A stretch of 35,578 nt of DNA, from NCBI GenBank assembly GCA_964571295.1, contig CAZNAO010000005.1:1-35578 (forward strand), read 5' to 3'. A model generated the notes under the pieces. It was given only the letters and a program-made list of their open reading frames with translations. It did no database searches and had not been told where the DNA came from. How positions within the stretch are numbered: the stretch's first letter is position 1; the number at the start of each line of letters is the position of its first letter. A program made the translations under genes and the position numbers. The stretch is from UBA922 sp964571295. Lineage in GTDB: Bacteria; Patescibacteriota; Patescibacteriia; Magasanikbacterales; UBA922. Positions 1 to 7,344 of the stretch are shown piece by piece.

Positions 1-1859
1 GTCGCGCTGATCTGGAAATACCACGTCGTGCTCGGCGGCATGAGATCAGTAAATGCATAAGAAAGATTGGTCGTCGTGACAGTACCTGCAGTTGAAGAAA
101 CTGTATACAAGGTCGCATATGCTACCGCATCCCACGACATAATAATGGTCGAGGTGGTCTTTGACGCACCGGTAAACATGGGGATTTCAGGGATCGGAGT
201 AATATCGGTCGCAGTTGACGTAACATCTGAAAATCCGCTTACCTGATCGTACGCATCATGTGCTTGTACTTGGAAATGGTAGGTAGTGCTCGGAGCGAGC
301 CCGGAGAACATATGCGTGGGTTCAGTTGTTGTGACCGTTCCTGCACTTGAAGACACGGTATAAAAAATCGCACCATATACCGAATCCCATGAAATTGCAA
401 TCGTACTGGTTGCAGGGTCAAGATCAGTAACCACAGGAACCACCGGTGGAGGTGGTGTTTCAGTGTAGGTGGAACTGGGCATGGAATACGTACCCGGCTG
501 CGCAATTTCATCGACCGCATGAACTTGAAAAAAGTAAGTAGTCGACGGAGACAGCCCAGTGAACAGATATTCGGTATCGGTAGTCGTCACGGTTACGATA
601 TCTCCCCCGAGCTCAATAGTAGGAAGTCCGAGTTGGATATTCGGACGATTCGGGGTTGCGGTGAGCGAGGTAGCACCTGATGAAAATCCGGTATCATCAC
701 TGTAGTAGTAGCGCGCGCGAAGATTCGGGGTTGCGGTGTAGCGGTAGTACGGTCGCTCAGTCGTGAATAATTCATATCCATGTACTACCAAAACAGAGAG
801 ATTGTCCGTGCCATTGTAGTAGAAGGGAGTAGTTGAAACACCTACCCACCCACTCGCAGCTGTATTTGGGAACGTACCCGAATACACCTGGGTATAATCA
901 TCGGTCGAAGCATTCCCTGTCGCAAGCGCAGATGCAGCAGTATGTTTGAGGTAAATCGTGACATCACTAATGACAGGCACACTGCTTCCGCTCTGTTTAT
1001 AAAACGATACCGAAGAAATCGGCCCGGCAATACCGCCGACTTCGCTTGCAAGATACACCATCTCAGAAACGGAATAATTGTAGAAGCGATTGATCGGAAG
1101 CGTGTGATCAGAATCAGTTCCAGCGCCCAGGGTAATGGTTTCTGCAACAACGGTCTGGGAAGTAGCGCGAGAAATAACATAGTACGAAGCACCGGTAATG
1201 GTATCCCAAAATACATTCACCGTAGAAGTGGTTTCAGTAAACCCGGTAATACTCGGTGGCTGAAGAATCGGCAGGTTATCGGTCACCGTCGAAGTGGCAG
1301 TACTGTACTCACTATCCTGACTATACTGATCATGGACGCTTACCTGGTACACATAGCTCGTATTCGGAGTGAGTCCGACAAATTCATAGGACGTATCAGT
1401 GGTCGTCACGGTGCCCGCAGTCGAAGAGACGGTGTAGTATACCGCCTCAGCACGAGATGCCCACGATATCTCGATGCTACTTGTCGTAATCGTTCCAAAT
1501 CCAGTAAATGAAGTGGTCCGCGGAGGAGTATAGGTTGTGGTAGGTGCTGAATACCCGCTACTCACAAGAGCACCATCTACTGCCTCGATCTGAAATACGT
1601 ATTCAGTACTTGGGGCAAGTCCGCTGAATATTGTAGTGAGATCAGTAGTCTTCACGACTTCAGCACTCGCGGTAGATGACACGTTGTAGTAAGCAGCATC
1701 CGGTACCGAAGCCCAACCAGCGGTAATACTCGAAGTGGTTTTTGTAAACGGAGAAAATACCGGGATATCGACTGCACGAACTACCGAGACAAATACGAAA
1801 AACAGACTCACCAGAATGAGTGTCAAGATAAAGGTAGCTGATGTGCGTAAAAATTTCAT
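1..1859 (-). CDS. Fibronectin type III repeat surface protein (3' end beyond window)
   Basis: The reading frame starts at an ATG at 1859 and stays open to the left edge, giving about 619 visible residues. Residues 1-30 form a signal peptide with a hydrophobic core and a Val-Arg-Ala cleavage site. At least five FN3 domains follow. Each has the pattern Ser-Ile-x-x-x-Trp, Tyr-Tyr-x-Val-Ser-Ser, Thr-Val-Thr-Thr-Thr and Gly-Leu-x-Pro-x-Thr-x-Tyr. They lie near residues 32-115, 118-200, 205-475, 480-565 and from 566 on. The third is interrupted at about 240-412 by a different beta-rich domain containing Phe-Tyr-Asn-Tyr-Ser, Tyr-Leu-Ala-Ser-Glu, Ile-Tyr-Leu-Lys and Arg-Pro-Asn-Ile-Gln motifs. I recognise this as similar to a domain of Bacteroidota secreted adhesins. 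The start overlaps the stop of the upstream gene as ATGA, so translation is probably coupled. The likely role is an exported adhesin or matrix protein; the ligand is unknown. Confidence 0.85.
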   Translation of the reverse strand, partial: MKFLRTSATFILTLILVSLFFVFVSVVRAVDIPVFSPFTKTTSSITAGWASVPDAAYYNVSSTASAEVVKTTDLTTIFSGLAPSTEYVFQIEAVDGALVSSGYSAPTTTYTPPRTTSFTGFGTITTSSIEISWASRAEAVYYTVSSTAGTVTTTDTSYEFVGLTPNTSYVYQVSVHDQYSQDSEYSTATSTVTDNLPILQPPSITGFTETTSTVNVFWDTITGASYYVISRATSQTVVAETITLGAGTDSDHTLPINRFYNYSVSEMVYLASEVGGIAGPISSVSFYKQSGSSVPVISDVTIYLKHTAASALATGNASTDDYTQVYSGTFPNTAASGWVGVSTTPFYYNGTDNLSVLVVHGYELFTTERPYYRYTATPNLRARYYYSDDTGFSSGATSLTATPNRPNIQLGLPTIELGGDIVTVTTTDTEYLFTGLSPSTTYFFQVHAVDEIAQPGTYSMPSSTYTETPPPPVVPVVTDLDPATSTIAISWDSVYGAIFYTVSSSAGTVTTTEPTHMFSGLAPSTTYHFQVQAHDAYDQVSGFSDVTSTATDITPIPEIPMFTGASKTTSTIIMSWDAVAYATLYTVSSTAGTVTTTNLSYAFTDLMPPSTTWYFQISA

Positions 1860-2620
1860 GGAATATAGCATGTATTACTTCCACTGCATGAGCCGCTACG
1901 ACATTCGGCACCACTGGAACAGGTGGCGCCTTCCTGCTTCAACAATCGAAAACTATTGGAACCGGACGGAACGTACACATTGGTTTTTGCTCCGGCATTA
2001 AAATCAGCATCAGTCGTATCAGTCGAGGTGGTAATAGCAATCACCAAACCCACCTGTCCTTCAGTCGCAATATCGATCGACTCATCTTTCGAATAAAAAT
2101 AATTCCACCCGTCTTGATTATCAGGATGTACGGCAAATAATGTGGTTGATGCCCCGCCCGACCAGTCGGTCATCGTCCATCCATAGGTCGCCGCAAGCGC
2201 AGGTACGGCATAATTATGCATGAGCAAAAACCCGAGTTGTCCCACGGCATAGAGAAAAAAAATCTGAGACAAAATAGCATGACGCAATGGACGAAATTCG
2301 CGACTTGCGAGTGTTCGGAAAAGGGTTTTAAGGTTATCCCAGGCTGTAATCGGCCCTTTCAAATACGAGGGTTTCAAAAATTTCACCAGCAAGACAGGGA
2401 AATAGAAAAAAGTTTTGAAATATTGTTTGATAATCTGTATACGTAATTGTTTCACCTGGACTGAGCGTTCTATGCTCACGGGCAGTTTTTTTGCGGTTTT
2501 GTATGCCGCATACAGATTATTCCAGGTAGTATACGCACCAAAAATTTCTTGATGAGAGACCCTTGTTGGGCGAGAATTTTTACTCGGTACTCGCATGTTC
2601 ATAATTAAAAACTCGGTCAT
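1856..2620 (-). CDS. Exported protein with long N-terminal region and 4-Cys C-terminal motif
   Basis: A protein of 254 residues with no family I recognise. About 125 polar, basic residues precede a strong hydrophobic segment (near 128-155) that ends in Ala-Leu-Ala-Ala, like a signal-peptidase site. About 100 residues follow that should be outside the cell. The C-terminus carries four cysteines in a short Ser/Gly-rich motif (Cys-x5-Cys-x4-Cys-x5-Cys), probably two disulfides. I chose the ATG at 2620 because an extended -10 promoter (TGG-TATACT, 2638-2646) lies between it and a more distant in-frame ATG at 2647; that ATG would fall upstream of the transcript start. The stop overlaps the start of the FN3 protein (ATGA), so the two probably form an operon and may act together at the surface. 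Confidence 0.65.
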   Translation of the reverse strand: MTEFLIMNMRVPSKNSRPTRVSHQEIFGAYTTWNNLYAAYKTAKKLPVSIERSVQVKQLRIQIIKQYFKTFFYFPVLLVKFLKPSYLKGPITAWDNLKTLFRTLASREFRPLRHAILSQIFFLYAVGQLGFLLMHNYAVPALAATYGWTMTDWSGGASTTLFAVHPDNQDGWNYFYSKDESIDIATEGQVGLVIAITTSTDTTDADFNAGAKTNVYVPSGSNSFRLLKQEGATCSSGAECRSGSCSGSNTCYIP

Positions 2621-2637
2621 GTTTAGGACTATGGAAT

Positions 2638-2646
2638 AGTATACCA
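2638..2646 (-). promoter_or_regulatory. Extended -10 promoter for the 4-Cys/FN3 operon
   Basis: The minus strand reads TGG then TATACT, an extended -10 element. No good -35 is visible. Transcription would start near 2631, leaving about 11 nt before the ATG at 2620. Confidence 0.55.
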
Positions 2647-2671
2647 TTTTTTAAGATTCAATAAAACAAAA

Positions 2672-2804
2672 AAAGCTCATAATTATCCACANNNNNNNNN
2701 NNNNNNNNNNNNNNNNNNNNNNNNNNNNNNNNNNNNNNNNNNNNNNNNNNNNNNNNNNNNNNNNNNNNNNNNNNNNNNNNNNNNNNNNNNNTTTTGAGCT
2801 TTTT
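2672..2804. terminator. Possible bidirectional terminator split by the assembly gap
   Basis: The left flank contains AAAAAAAGCTCA and the right flank TGAGCTTTTTTT, which are exact reverse complements. If the real gap is short they form an AAGCTCA/TGAGCTT stem with A/T tails on both sides, a typical bidirectional intrinsic terminator. That would end the ABC transporter operon. If the gap is long the pairing is coincidental. Confidence 0.4.
2692..2791. other. Assembly gap (100 N)
   Basis: Exactly 100 unknown bases, a common scaffolding placeholder, so the true gap length is not known. The flanks carry the two halves of an inverted repeat (AAAAAAAGCTCA on the left, TGAGCTTTTTTT on the right). 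Genes to the left and right may therefore be closer or farther apart than shown. Confidence 0.98.
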
Positions 2805-2860
2805 TTAAACAACTATGTTCTGTTTTTTCAGACTACGTAAGCTTCCAGTTTTCAAAAAAA

Positions 2861-4171
2861 TTATTTATACCGAAGTGCGTCAAGCGGATTCAATTTCCCT
2901 GCTCGCCGTGCCGGGAAAACACCCGTAAGAAATCCGATCACAGTTGAAAATATGATAATAATAAGGACAAAGGACGGTGGACGACTAAACAGATCGAGTG
3001 CCTGCCCTCCGAAGTTCTTTGCAAGGATATTGATTCCAAAATTTGCAATAAAACCAGCAAGGTATCCCAAAATAACCCCGCCCAAACCTCCAAGAAAACC
3101 CATGATCAAAGCTTCAAAAATAAACAATTTACGCACATCACTCTTCGTGACCCCGATTGAGCGCATAATACCGATCTCATTGGTACGTTCAAGAAGGACG
3201 ACAGTCATGGTATTAAACATTCCAATCGCAGACACGATCAAGGCAACAAGACCAAATAGTCCAAGTACCACCTGTATAACTACGAAAATCTTCGTCACCT
3301 GGTCGATGGTGTCTTGAAGGACGGAAACAAAGAATCCCATACCGATAATTTCCTCACGCAGTGATTCCATATACTCAGATGATTCCACTTTTACCTTGAC
3401 ACCGATATAGGTATTCACCGGAATTTCCGTCAATTGGGAAGCGGGCGCATAGACAAACCCCTCTTTCTCATCATCAATAACCCCCACAATAGTAAAAGAC
3501 TCAGGTAGCTGAATGATGGACACCGTCGCGTCCTCTTCAGTAGAGCTCACACTAGAGACAAAGGCGGTGAGAAAAATACTTTTACCCAAAATCTGCTCGG
3601 GTTCAACATTAAAAATCTTTGCTAACGCCGAAGAAACAACGATTTCACGTCCAGAGGAGCCATTCTCTCCGGAACCAAATAAGCGCCCATGCGAAGTAGT
3701 GAGTCCGCTCAGATTAAAGAATGAAGGCTTAACCGAATAGAGGACCACCGATCCTGCCACGTCATTGAGCGAAGTTTCGGCAGGTAGCGCAACTACAGGA
3801 CTCACCTCGGCAACATGAGGAAGAGCTGCAATCTTCTCCACGTTTGCCGGATTAAGCGCAATCAATTCAGATTCTCCTGCGGTCACATCAAGACTAAGAA
3901 GAGCGTCAGCTGTGGTAATACGATTGAGCACCGTCTCCTGGAGACCGTACCCCAGTGACACCAGAAACAAAACCGCACCGATACCGACACTCATACCGAG
4001 AATAGTGAGTGAGGTACGCAAGGGTCGAGTACGGAAAATACGAGTAGATAGTGCAAAAATATCACCAAACGTCATAGAATGGCGCGAGGTCTTCGGAGTG
4101 GAAACACTCGCGGCAGAATTCGAGGCAAAATTGGGAGCCTGAGTTGTGATCTGGATAGACTTTTTTTTCAT
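2861..4171 (-). CDS. ABC transporter permease, MacB/FtsX-like
   Basis: A 436-residue permease of the MacB/LolCDE superfamily. After about 45 polar residues the first membrane helix lies near 55-78. An extracytoplasmic MacB-type domain follows (about 80-285), then three C-terminal helices near 293-318, 345-380 and 400-422. The protein ends with the family hallmark Pro-Ala-Arg-Arg-Ala-Gly-x-Leu-x-Pro-x-x-Ala-Leu-Arg. The conserved Glu-Arg-Thr-x-Glu-Ile-Gly-x-Met-Arg cytoplasmic coupling motif is also clear. Members of this family do mechanotransmission: they export lipoproteins, peptides or drugs, or control cell-wall hydrolases. The gene follows its ATPase by 26 nt and is surely its partner. 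The substrate cannot be read from sequence. With surface proteins on the other side of the gap, export or maturation of envelope proteins is a reasonable guess. Confidence 0.9.
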   Translation of the reverse strand: MKKKSIQITTQAPNFASNSAASVSTPKTSRHSMTFGDIFALSTRIFRTRPLRTSLTILGMSVGIGAVLFLVSLGYGLQETVLNRITTADALLSLDVTAGESELIALNPANVEKIAALPHVAEVSPVVALPAETSLNDVAGSVVLYSVKPSFFNLSGLTTSHGRLFGSGENGSSGREIVVSSALAKIFNVEPEQILGKSIFLTAFVSSVSSTEEDATVSIIQLPESFTIVGVIDDEKEGFVYAPASQLTEIPVNTYIGVKVKVESSEYMESLREEIIGMGFFVSVLQDTIDQVTKIFVVIQVVLGLFGLVALIVSAIGMFNTMTVVLLERTNEIGIMRSIGVTKSDVRKLFIFEALIMGFLGGLGGVILGYLAGFIANFGINILAKNFGGQALDLFSRPPSFVLIIIIFSTVIGFLTGVFPARRAGKLNPLDALRYK

Positions 4172-4197
4172 AACATTTACACAAGTGGCTAATAATC

Positions 4198-5562
4198 CTA
4201 TGACTTGGTGACGTTTGACTCACTACGCGGTTTCGGAATATCGACCGTATATCGACCAAGCACAATCAGCTCAAGATGTTTCGCAATTTTTTTGGCAGTT
4301 CTTCGATCGATTCCCGCACCACCCTCGGAGACAGGGATATCAAGCTTTGCCTGCACCCCTTTACGATCAGTTGTTCCTAAGATACGGTCATTAATTACCG
4401 TATCAATCGCAGACAATGCATCGGTACTGTGTACCGTAACATTGAATGTTTCAAGTAAATATATCCGCAACCTTCGGACATACGTCATTGGTCGTGTATG
4501 TTCATCAGCAAGAGATGCACTCAAACGACGTATTTCTTCTGCAGTGGTGCGCATCTTTTCGACCAGACGATGTGCCACACGTGAATTAAGTTCTGGTCCA
4601 CCATGATCAAAATCAGTCACCAAATACGTCTCAAGACTCTTCTTTGCGGTCAAGGTATGCTGCAAAATCCCTCGTACATGGCGCTCAATATGCATAACTT
4701 CATCAGTACTGAGTCCGGTGAGCGCCTCGACCACCACCTCTTTCGCTTTATAATCAAGAAGTGCATTCCCAAGACCAAACCCTGCACCAGCACTATCCTT
4801 TTCAGGCGCAGTGACCAAGGCGGTGGGAGTTGACGGTGCGGGCGCAGTGGAGAGAGGGGTAATTTTTCTAGTTTCCTTGTTCACTTTAATATCAATGACA
4901 TGTCCATCTTTCATAAAAAAGACCCGGTCAGCAATATCAAGATGCGACGGATCGTGAGTGACCAAAATCACGGTTTTCTTATCCTTAAGATTTAATTCTT
5001 GAATAAGACCAAGTACGTCATGAGCAGATTTCGAGTCAAGGTTTCCTACCGGCTCATCAGCAAAAATAACTTCAGGATTATTTACCAGTGCACGACAAAT
5101 CGCAACACGTTGCTGCTGACCACCAGACAATTCAGTCGGTAATTTATTTCGCTGCTCGTACACGCCAAAATACTTCATGAGTCGCTCAGCCTCAGTTTTT
5201 CGATCCTTTACATCAGCACCGATTGCCATGCGCGGAAGCATGATATTTTTGACAATGGAAAGTGAAGGGATGAGATGGAACGCCTGGAAAACCATCCCAA
5301 TCGTGCTTTGTCGATAATGCTCAAGCTCCTTATTCTTCATGTGCGCAAGGTCAATTCCACCTACACGCACCTCGCCTGAGGTAGGTTTTTCAAGTCCAGC
5401 AATCGTGTAGAGCAAGGTGGATTTACCACATCCGGATGCGCCAAAAAAAATAATGAACTCTCCAGGCTCAATCTGAAGATTGATATCAGTGAGTGCTTTC
5501 ACCTCATTGCTTTTTCCAAGAAAATACGTAACCGATAAATTTTTTATGTCAATGACGGACAT
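4198..5562 (-). CDS. ABC transporter ATP-binding protein (LolD/MacB type) with long C-terminal extension
   Basis: A 454-residue ATPase. The nucleotide-binding domain fills residues 1-227: Walker A Gly-Ala-Ser-Gly-Cys-Gly-Lys-Ser-Thr (about 39-47), signature Leu-Ser-Gly-Gly-Gln-Gln-Gln-Arg (about 142), Walker B with Asp-Glu-Pro (about 161-172) and the H-loop Val-Thr-His-Asp (about 202). It best resembles the LolD/MacB family, whose members are about 225-250 residues. Here some 225 extra residues follow: a Pro/Ala/Thr linker, then a charged helical region with no family I recognise. The start at 5562 begins the usual Met-Ser-x-Ile-x-Ile-x-x-Leu pattern and lies downstream of the promoter at 5595-5624. 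It pairs with the downstream permease. Confidence 0.9.
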   Translation of the reverse strand: MSVIDIKNLSVTYFLGKSNEVKALTDINLQIEPGEFIIFFGASGCGKSTLLYTIAGLEKPTSGEVRVGGIDLAHMKNKELEHYRQSTIGMVFQAFHLIPSLSIVKNIMLPRMAIGADVKDRKTEAERLMKYFGVYEQRNKLPTELSGGQQQRVAICRALVNNPEVIFADEPVGNLDSKSAHDVLGLIQELNLKDKKTVILVTHDPSHLDIADRVFFMKDGHVIDIKVNKETRKITPLSTAPAPSTPTALVTAPEKDSAGAGFGLGNALLDYKAKEVVVEALTGLSTDEVMHIERHVRGILQHTLTAKKSLETYLVTDFDHGGPELNSRVAHRLVEKMRTTAEEIRRLSASLADEHTRPMTYVRRLRIYLLETFNVTVHSTDALSAIDTVINDRILGTTDRKGVQAKLDIPVSEGGAGIDRRTAKKIAKHLELIVLGRYTVDIPKPRSESNVTKS

Positions 5563-5594
5563 GAAAAATATAATCAAATACAAATAGTGAGGAT

Positions 5595-5624
5595 AGTATA
5601 GCATAAAGAAAAAACCCATGCCAA
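5595..5624 (-). promoter_or_regulatory. Promoter of the ABC transporter operon
   Basis: On the minus strand TTGGCA (5619-5624) and TATACT (5595-5600) are 18 nt apart, and TGC before the -10 makes it an extended -10. The predicted start near 5588 gives a leader of about 26 nt. The promoter overlaps the frr terminator. Confidence 0.7.
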
Positions 5625-5637
5625 TAAAGACAGGGTT
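5605..5637 (-). terminator. Intrinsic terminator after frr
   Basis: On the minus strand AACCC and GGGTT pair around a 15-nt loop (with further TG/CA pairing) and are followed directly by TTTTTTCTTT. It separates frr from the ABC operon. Confidence 0.55.
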
Positions 5638-5667
5638 CTACGCAATAAACGGATTGTGTATGAAAAT

Positions 5668-6213
5668 TTAGACTTTTAAAATCTCAGCTTCCTTCTCCTC
5701 ACCGATCACCTTTACCTGTTCATTCGCTTCTTTCGTCATTTTTTCGATCTCTTCATGAAATTTATATTTCTGATCCTCGCTGATACTTCCTTCTTCCTCC
5801 TGCATGTCCACCGTTTCACGCGCTTCTTCACGGATCTTACGAAGTGCGATCCGGGCATTTTCAAGCTTGGTATGCAGTACTTTGATAAGCTCCTGTCGCC
5901 GTTCCTGTGACAACTCCGGCAATGGCAATCGGATCATTTTTCCATCATTCACGGGATTGATACCCAGATCAGACATCCGGAGTCCGCTGTCGACTGCAGA
6001 AACGATGCTTTTGTCCCACGGTTCGATCGCGAGTGTCTTCGCATCAAGCACAGAAATTGATGCGAGCGCTTTCAAAGGTTGTTTCATTCCATACGCTTCG
6101 ATCATGATATCTTCAACAATCGCAGGAGTCGCCCGTCCCGTACGTAAACTTGAAATATCTTGTTTGAGAAATTCAATCGCACGAGCAAATTCTTGTTTAT
6201 ATTCTGAAACCAT
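5668..6213 (-). CDS. frr: Ribosome recycling factor
   Basis: At 181 residues it matches the normal RRF length. It shows the family's hallmark Ser-Ser-Leu-Arg-Thr-Gly-Arg-Ala near residues 21-28, the Tyr-Gly-x-x-x-Pro-Leu segment, the Ile-x-Pro-Trp-Asp-Lys motif near 80 and the Arg-x-x-Ala-Arg-x-x-Ile-Arg helix. RRF works with EF-G to split post-termination ribosomes in the cytoplasm. The ATG at 6213 lies 25 nt after the stop of the Asp-box lipoprotein gene. A terminator hairpin follows the gene, so it is the last gene of a holB - lipoprotein - frr run. Confidence 0.97.
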   Translation of the reverse strand: MVSEYKQEFARAIEFLKQDISSLRTGRATPAIVEDIMIEAYGMKQPLKALASISVLDAKTLAIEPWDKSIVSAVDSGLRMSDLGINPVNDGKMIRLPLPELSQERRQELIKVLHTKLENARIALRKIREEARETVDMQEEEGSISEDQKYKFHEEIEKMTKEANEQVKVIGEEKEAEILKV

Positions 6214-6238
6214 AGTAAAAATATTTTAAACTTTCAAC

Positions 6239-7327
6239 TTACTTTTTTATTGCCATCGTAAACCCGAGGTATACCCATCCGTTGTTGGCAGGATGTACCC
6301 GGAGTGCGGTCGGTATCTGCTGGGTCGGAAGTTTTCTGGTTTCCCACGTAGTTCCTCCGTCGACGCTTCGATAAAACGTGGATCGGTCACCGATCGTACC
6401 CGTGTAGTAGAGCTCTTTATCGTTGCGTGGATTAATTCCAAATCCGTAGATTGAGACACTCCCCGGAGGAGTGACGAGAGGAATCGGTTCCCAGTCTTCA
6501 CCAGCATTTCTACTCGTCAAGATACCATATTTTGATACCCAATAAATCTGTTCCGCTTTAGAGGGATATACCACAAATCGTTGATACTGTAAAGCTCCCG
6601 CATAGTCGGAAAACTTCTTTTGGAGATTCTCCCACGAAAGTCCGCTATCCCGACTGCGATAGAGTCCGCTGGCACGAGTCGTGAGGTACATAAGACCTTG
6701 TTTATTTGGATCAAAATATACTTCACGTATATCCGCCTTGCTAAAACGCGCAGAAACACTCCATGAATTCCCTCCATCCTGACTCACGTAAAGATCTCCC
6801 GCACTAGTTGCCGAAAACACTTGGTTGGTATTGAATGGATTGACCGCTACCGAAGTCAAGATATATTGCGTACGGCTTTCCCGGTAGACCTCATTCCATG
6901 TTCGAGTACAGTCAGTTGTTTTGAACAATTGCCGACCGTTTGATACAAAAATCGTACACTTATCATTCGGATGTACGGCAACATTCTGTATGAGACCAGT
7001 ATTCAAAGGAGCTGATGACTGAGTCCATGTCTTACCATCATCATAGGTATAAAAGAGTCCATGTTCCCTGCTTGCCCAATAAAACGCTTGTGGATCCTGC
7101 GGATCATCGATAAATCGAAACACTTCGGCATTGGGAAATTTCTTTACACCTTCGGCAGTAGGAACCGAAACAATTTGTGTCCATGTCTCCCCGTTCTCGG
7201 TCGTAACCCAGACACCTGCCGGGCCAAGTGCGGTATTTTTCTTACTACCACCAAATGACACACACGCCTGTCCGGTCACGAGTAGAGCAAGAAGCACAAG
7301 CGTTAGAGATACTAGGGATCGTCTCAT
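6239..7327 (-). CDS. Asp-box (BNR/Ycf48-like) beta-propeller lipoprotein
   Basis: A 362-residue protein. Residues 1-21 are a lipoprotein-like signal with Cys at 22; the residues before it (Thr-Gly-Gln-Ala) fit the lipobox only loosely. The rest is built from Asp-box repeats with the pattern Ser-x-Asp-x-Gly-x-x-Trp. At least six copies are visible, for example Asp-Asp-Gly-Lys-Thr-Trp, Gln-Asp-Gly-Gly-Asn-Ser-Trp and Val-Asp-Gly-Gly-Thr-Thr-Trp. This indicates a six- or seven-bladed propeller like Ycf48/HCF136 or sortilin-type domains. No sialidase catalytic residues are recognised, so binding or assembly is more likely than catalysis. It should sit on the outer face of the membrane. The neighbours frr and holB give no functional hint. 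Confidence 0.85.
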   Translation of the reverse strand: MRRSLVSLTLVLLALLVTGQACVSFGGSKKNTALGPAGVWVTTENGETWTQIVSVPTAEGVKKFPNAEVFRFIDDPQDPQAFYWASREHGLFYTYDDGKTWTQSSAPLNTGLIQNVAVHPNDKCTIFVSNGRQLFKTTDCTRTWNEVYRESRTQYILTSVAVNPFNTNQVFSATSAGDLYVSQDGGNSWSVSARFSKADIREVYFDPNKQGLMYLTTRASGLYRSRDSGLSWENLQKKFSDYAGALQYQRFVVYPSKAEQIYWVSKYGILTSRNAGEDWEPIPLVTPPGSVSIYGFGINPRNDKELYYTGTIGDRSTFYRSVDGGTTWETRKLPTQQIPTALRVHPANNGWVYLGFTMAIKK

Positions 7328-7344
7328 ACGTACATGATTAGAAT

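Noticed and set aside
942..1511. Plus-strand frame of 189 codons within the FN3 gene
   Set aside because: The minus strand here encodes clear FN3 repeats without stops; the plus-strand product is Arg/Asn-rich with no domain.
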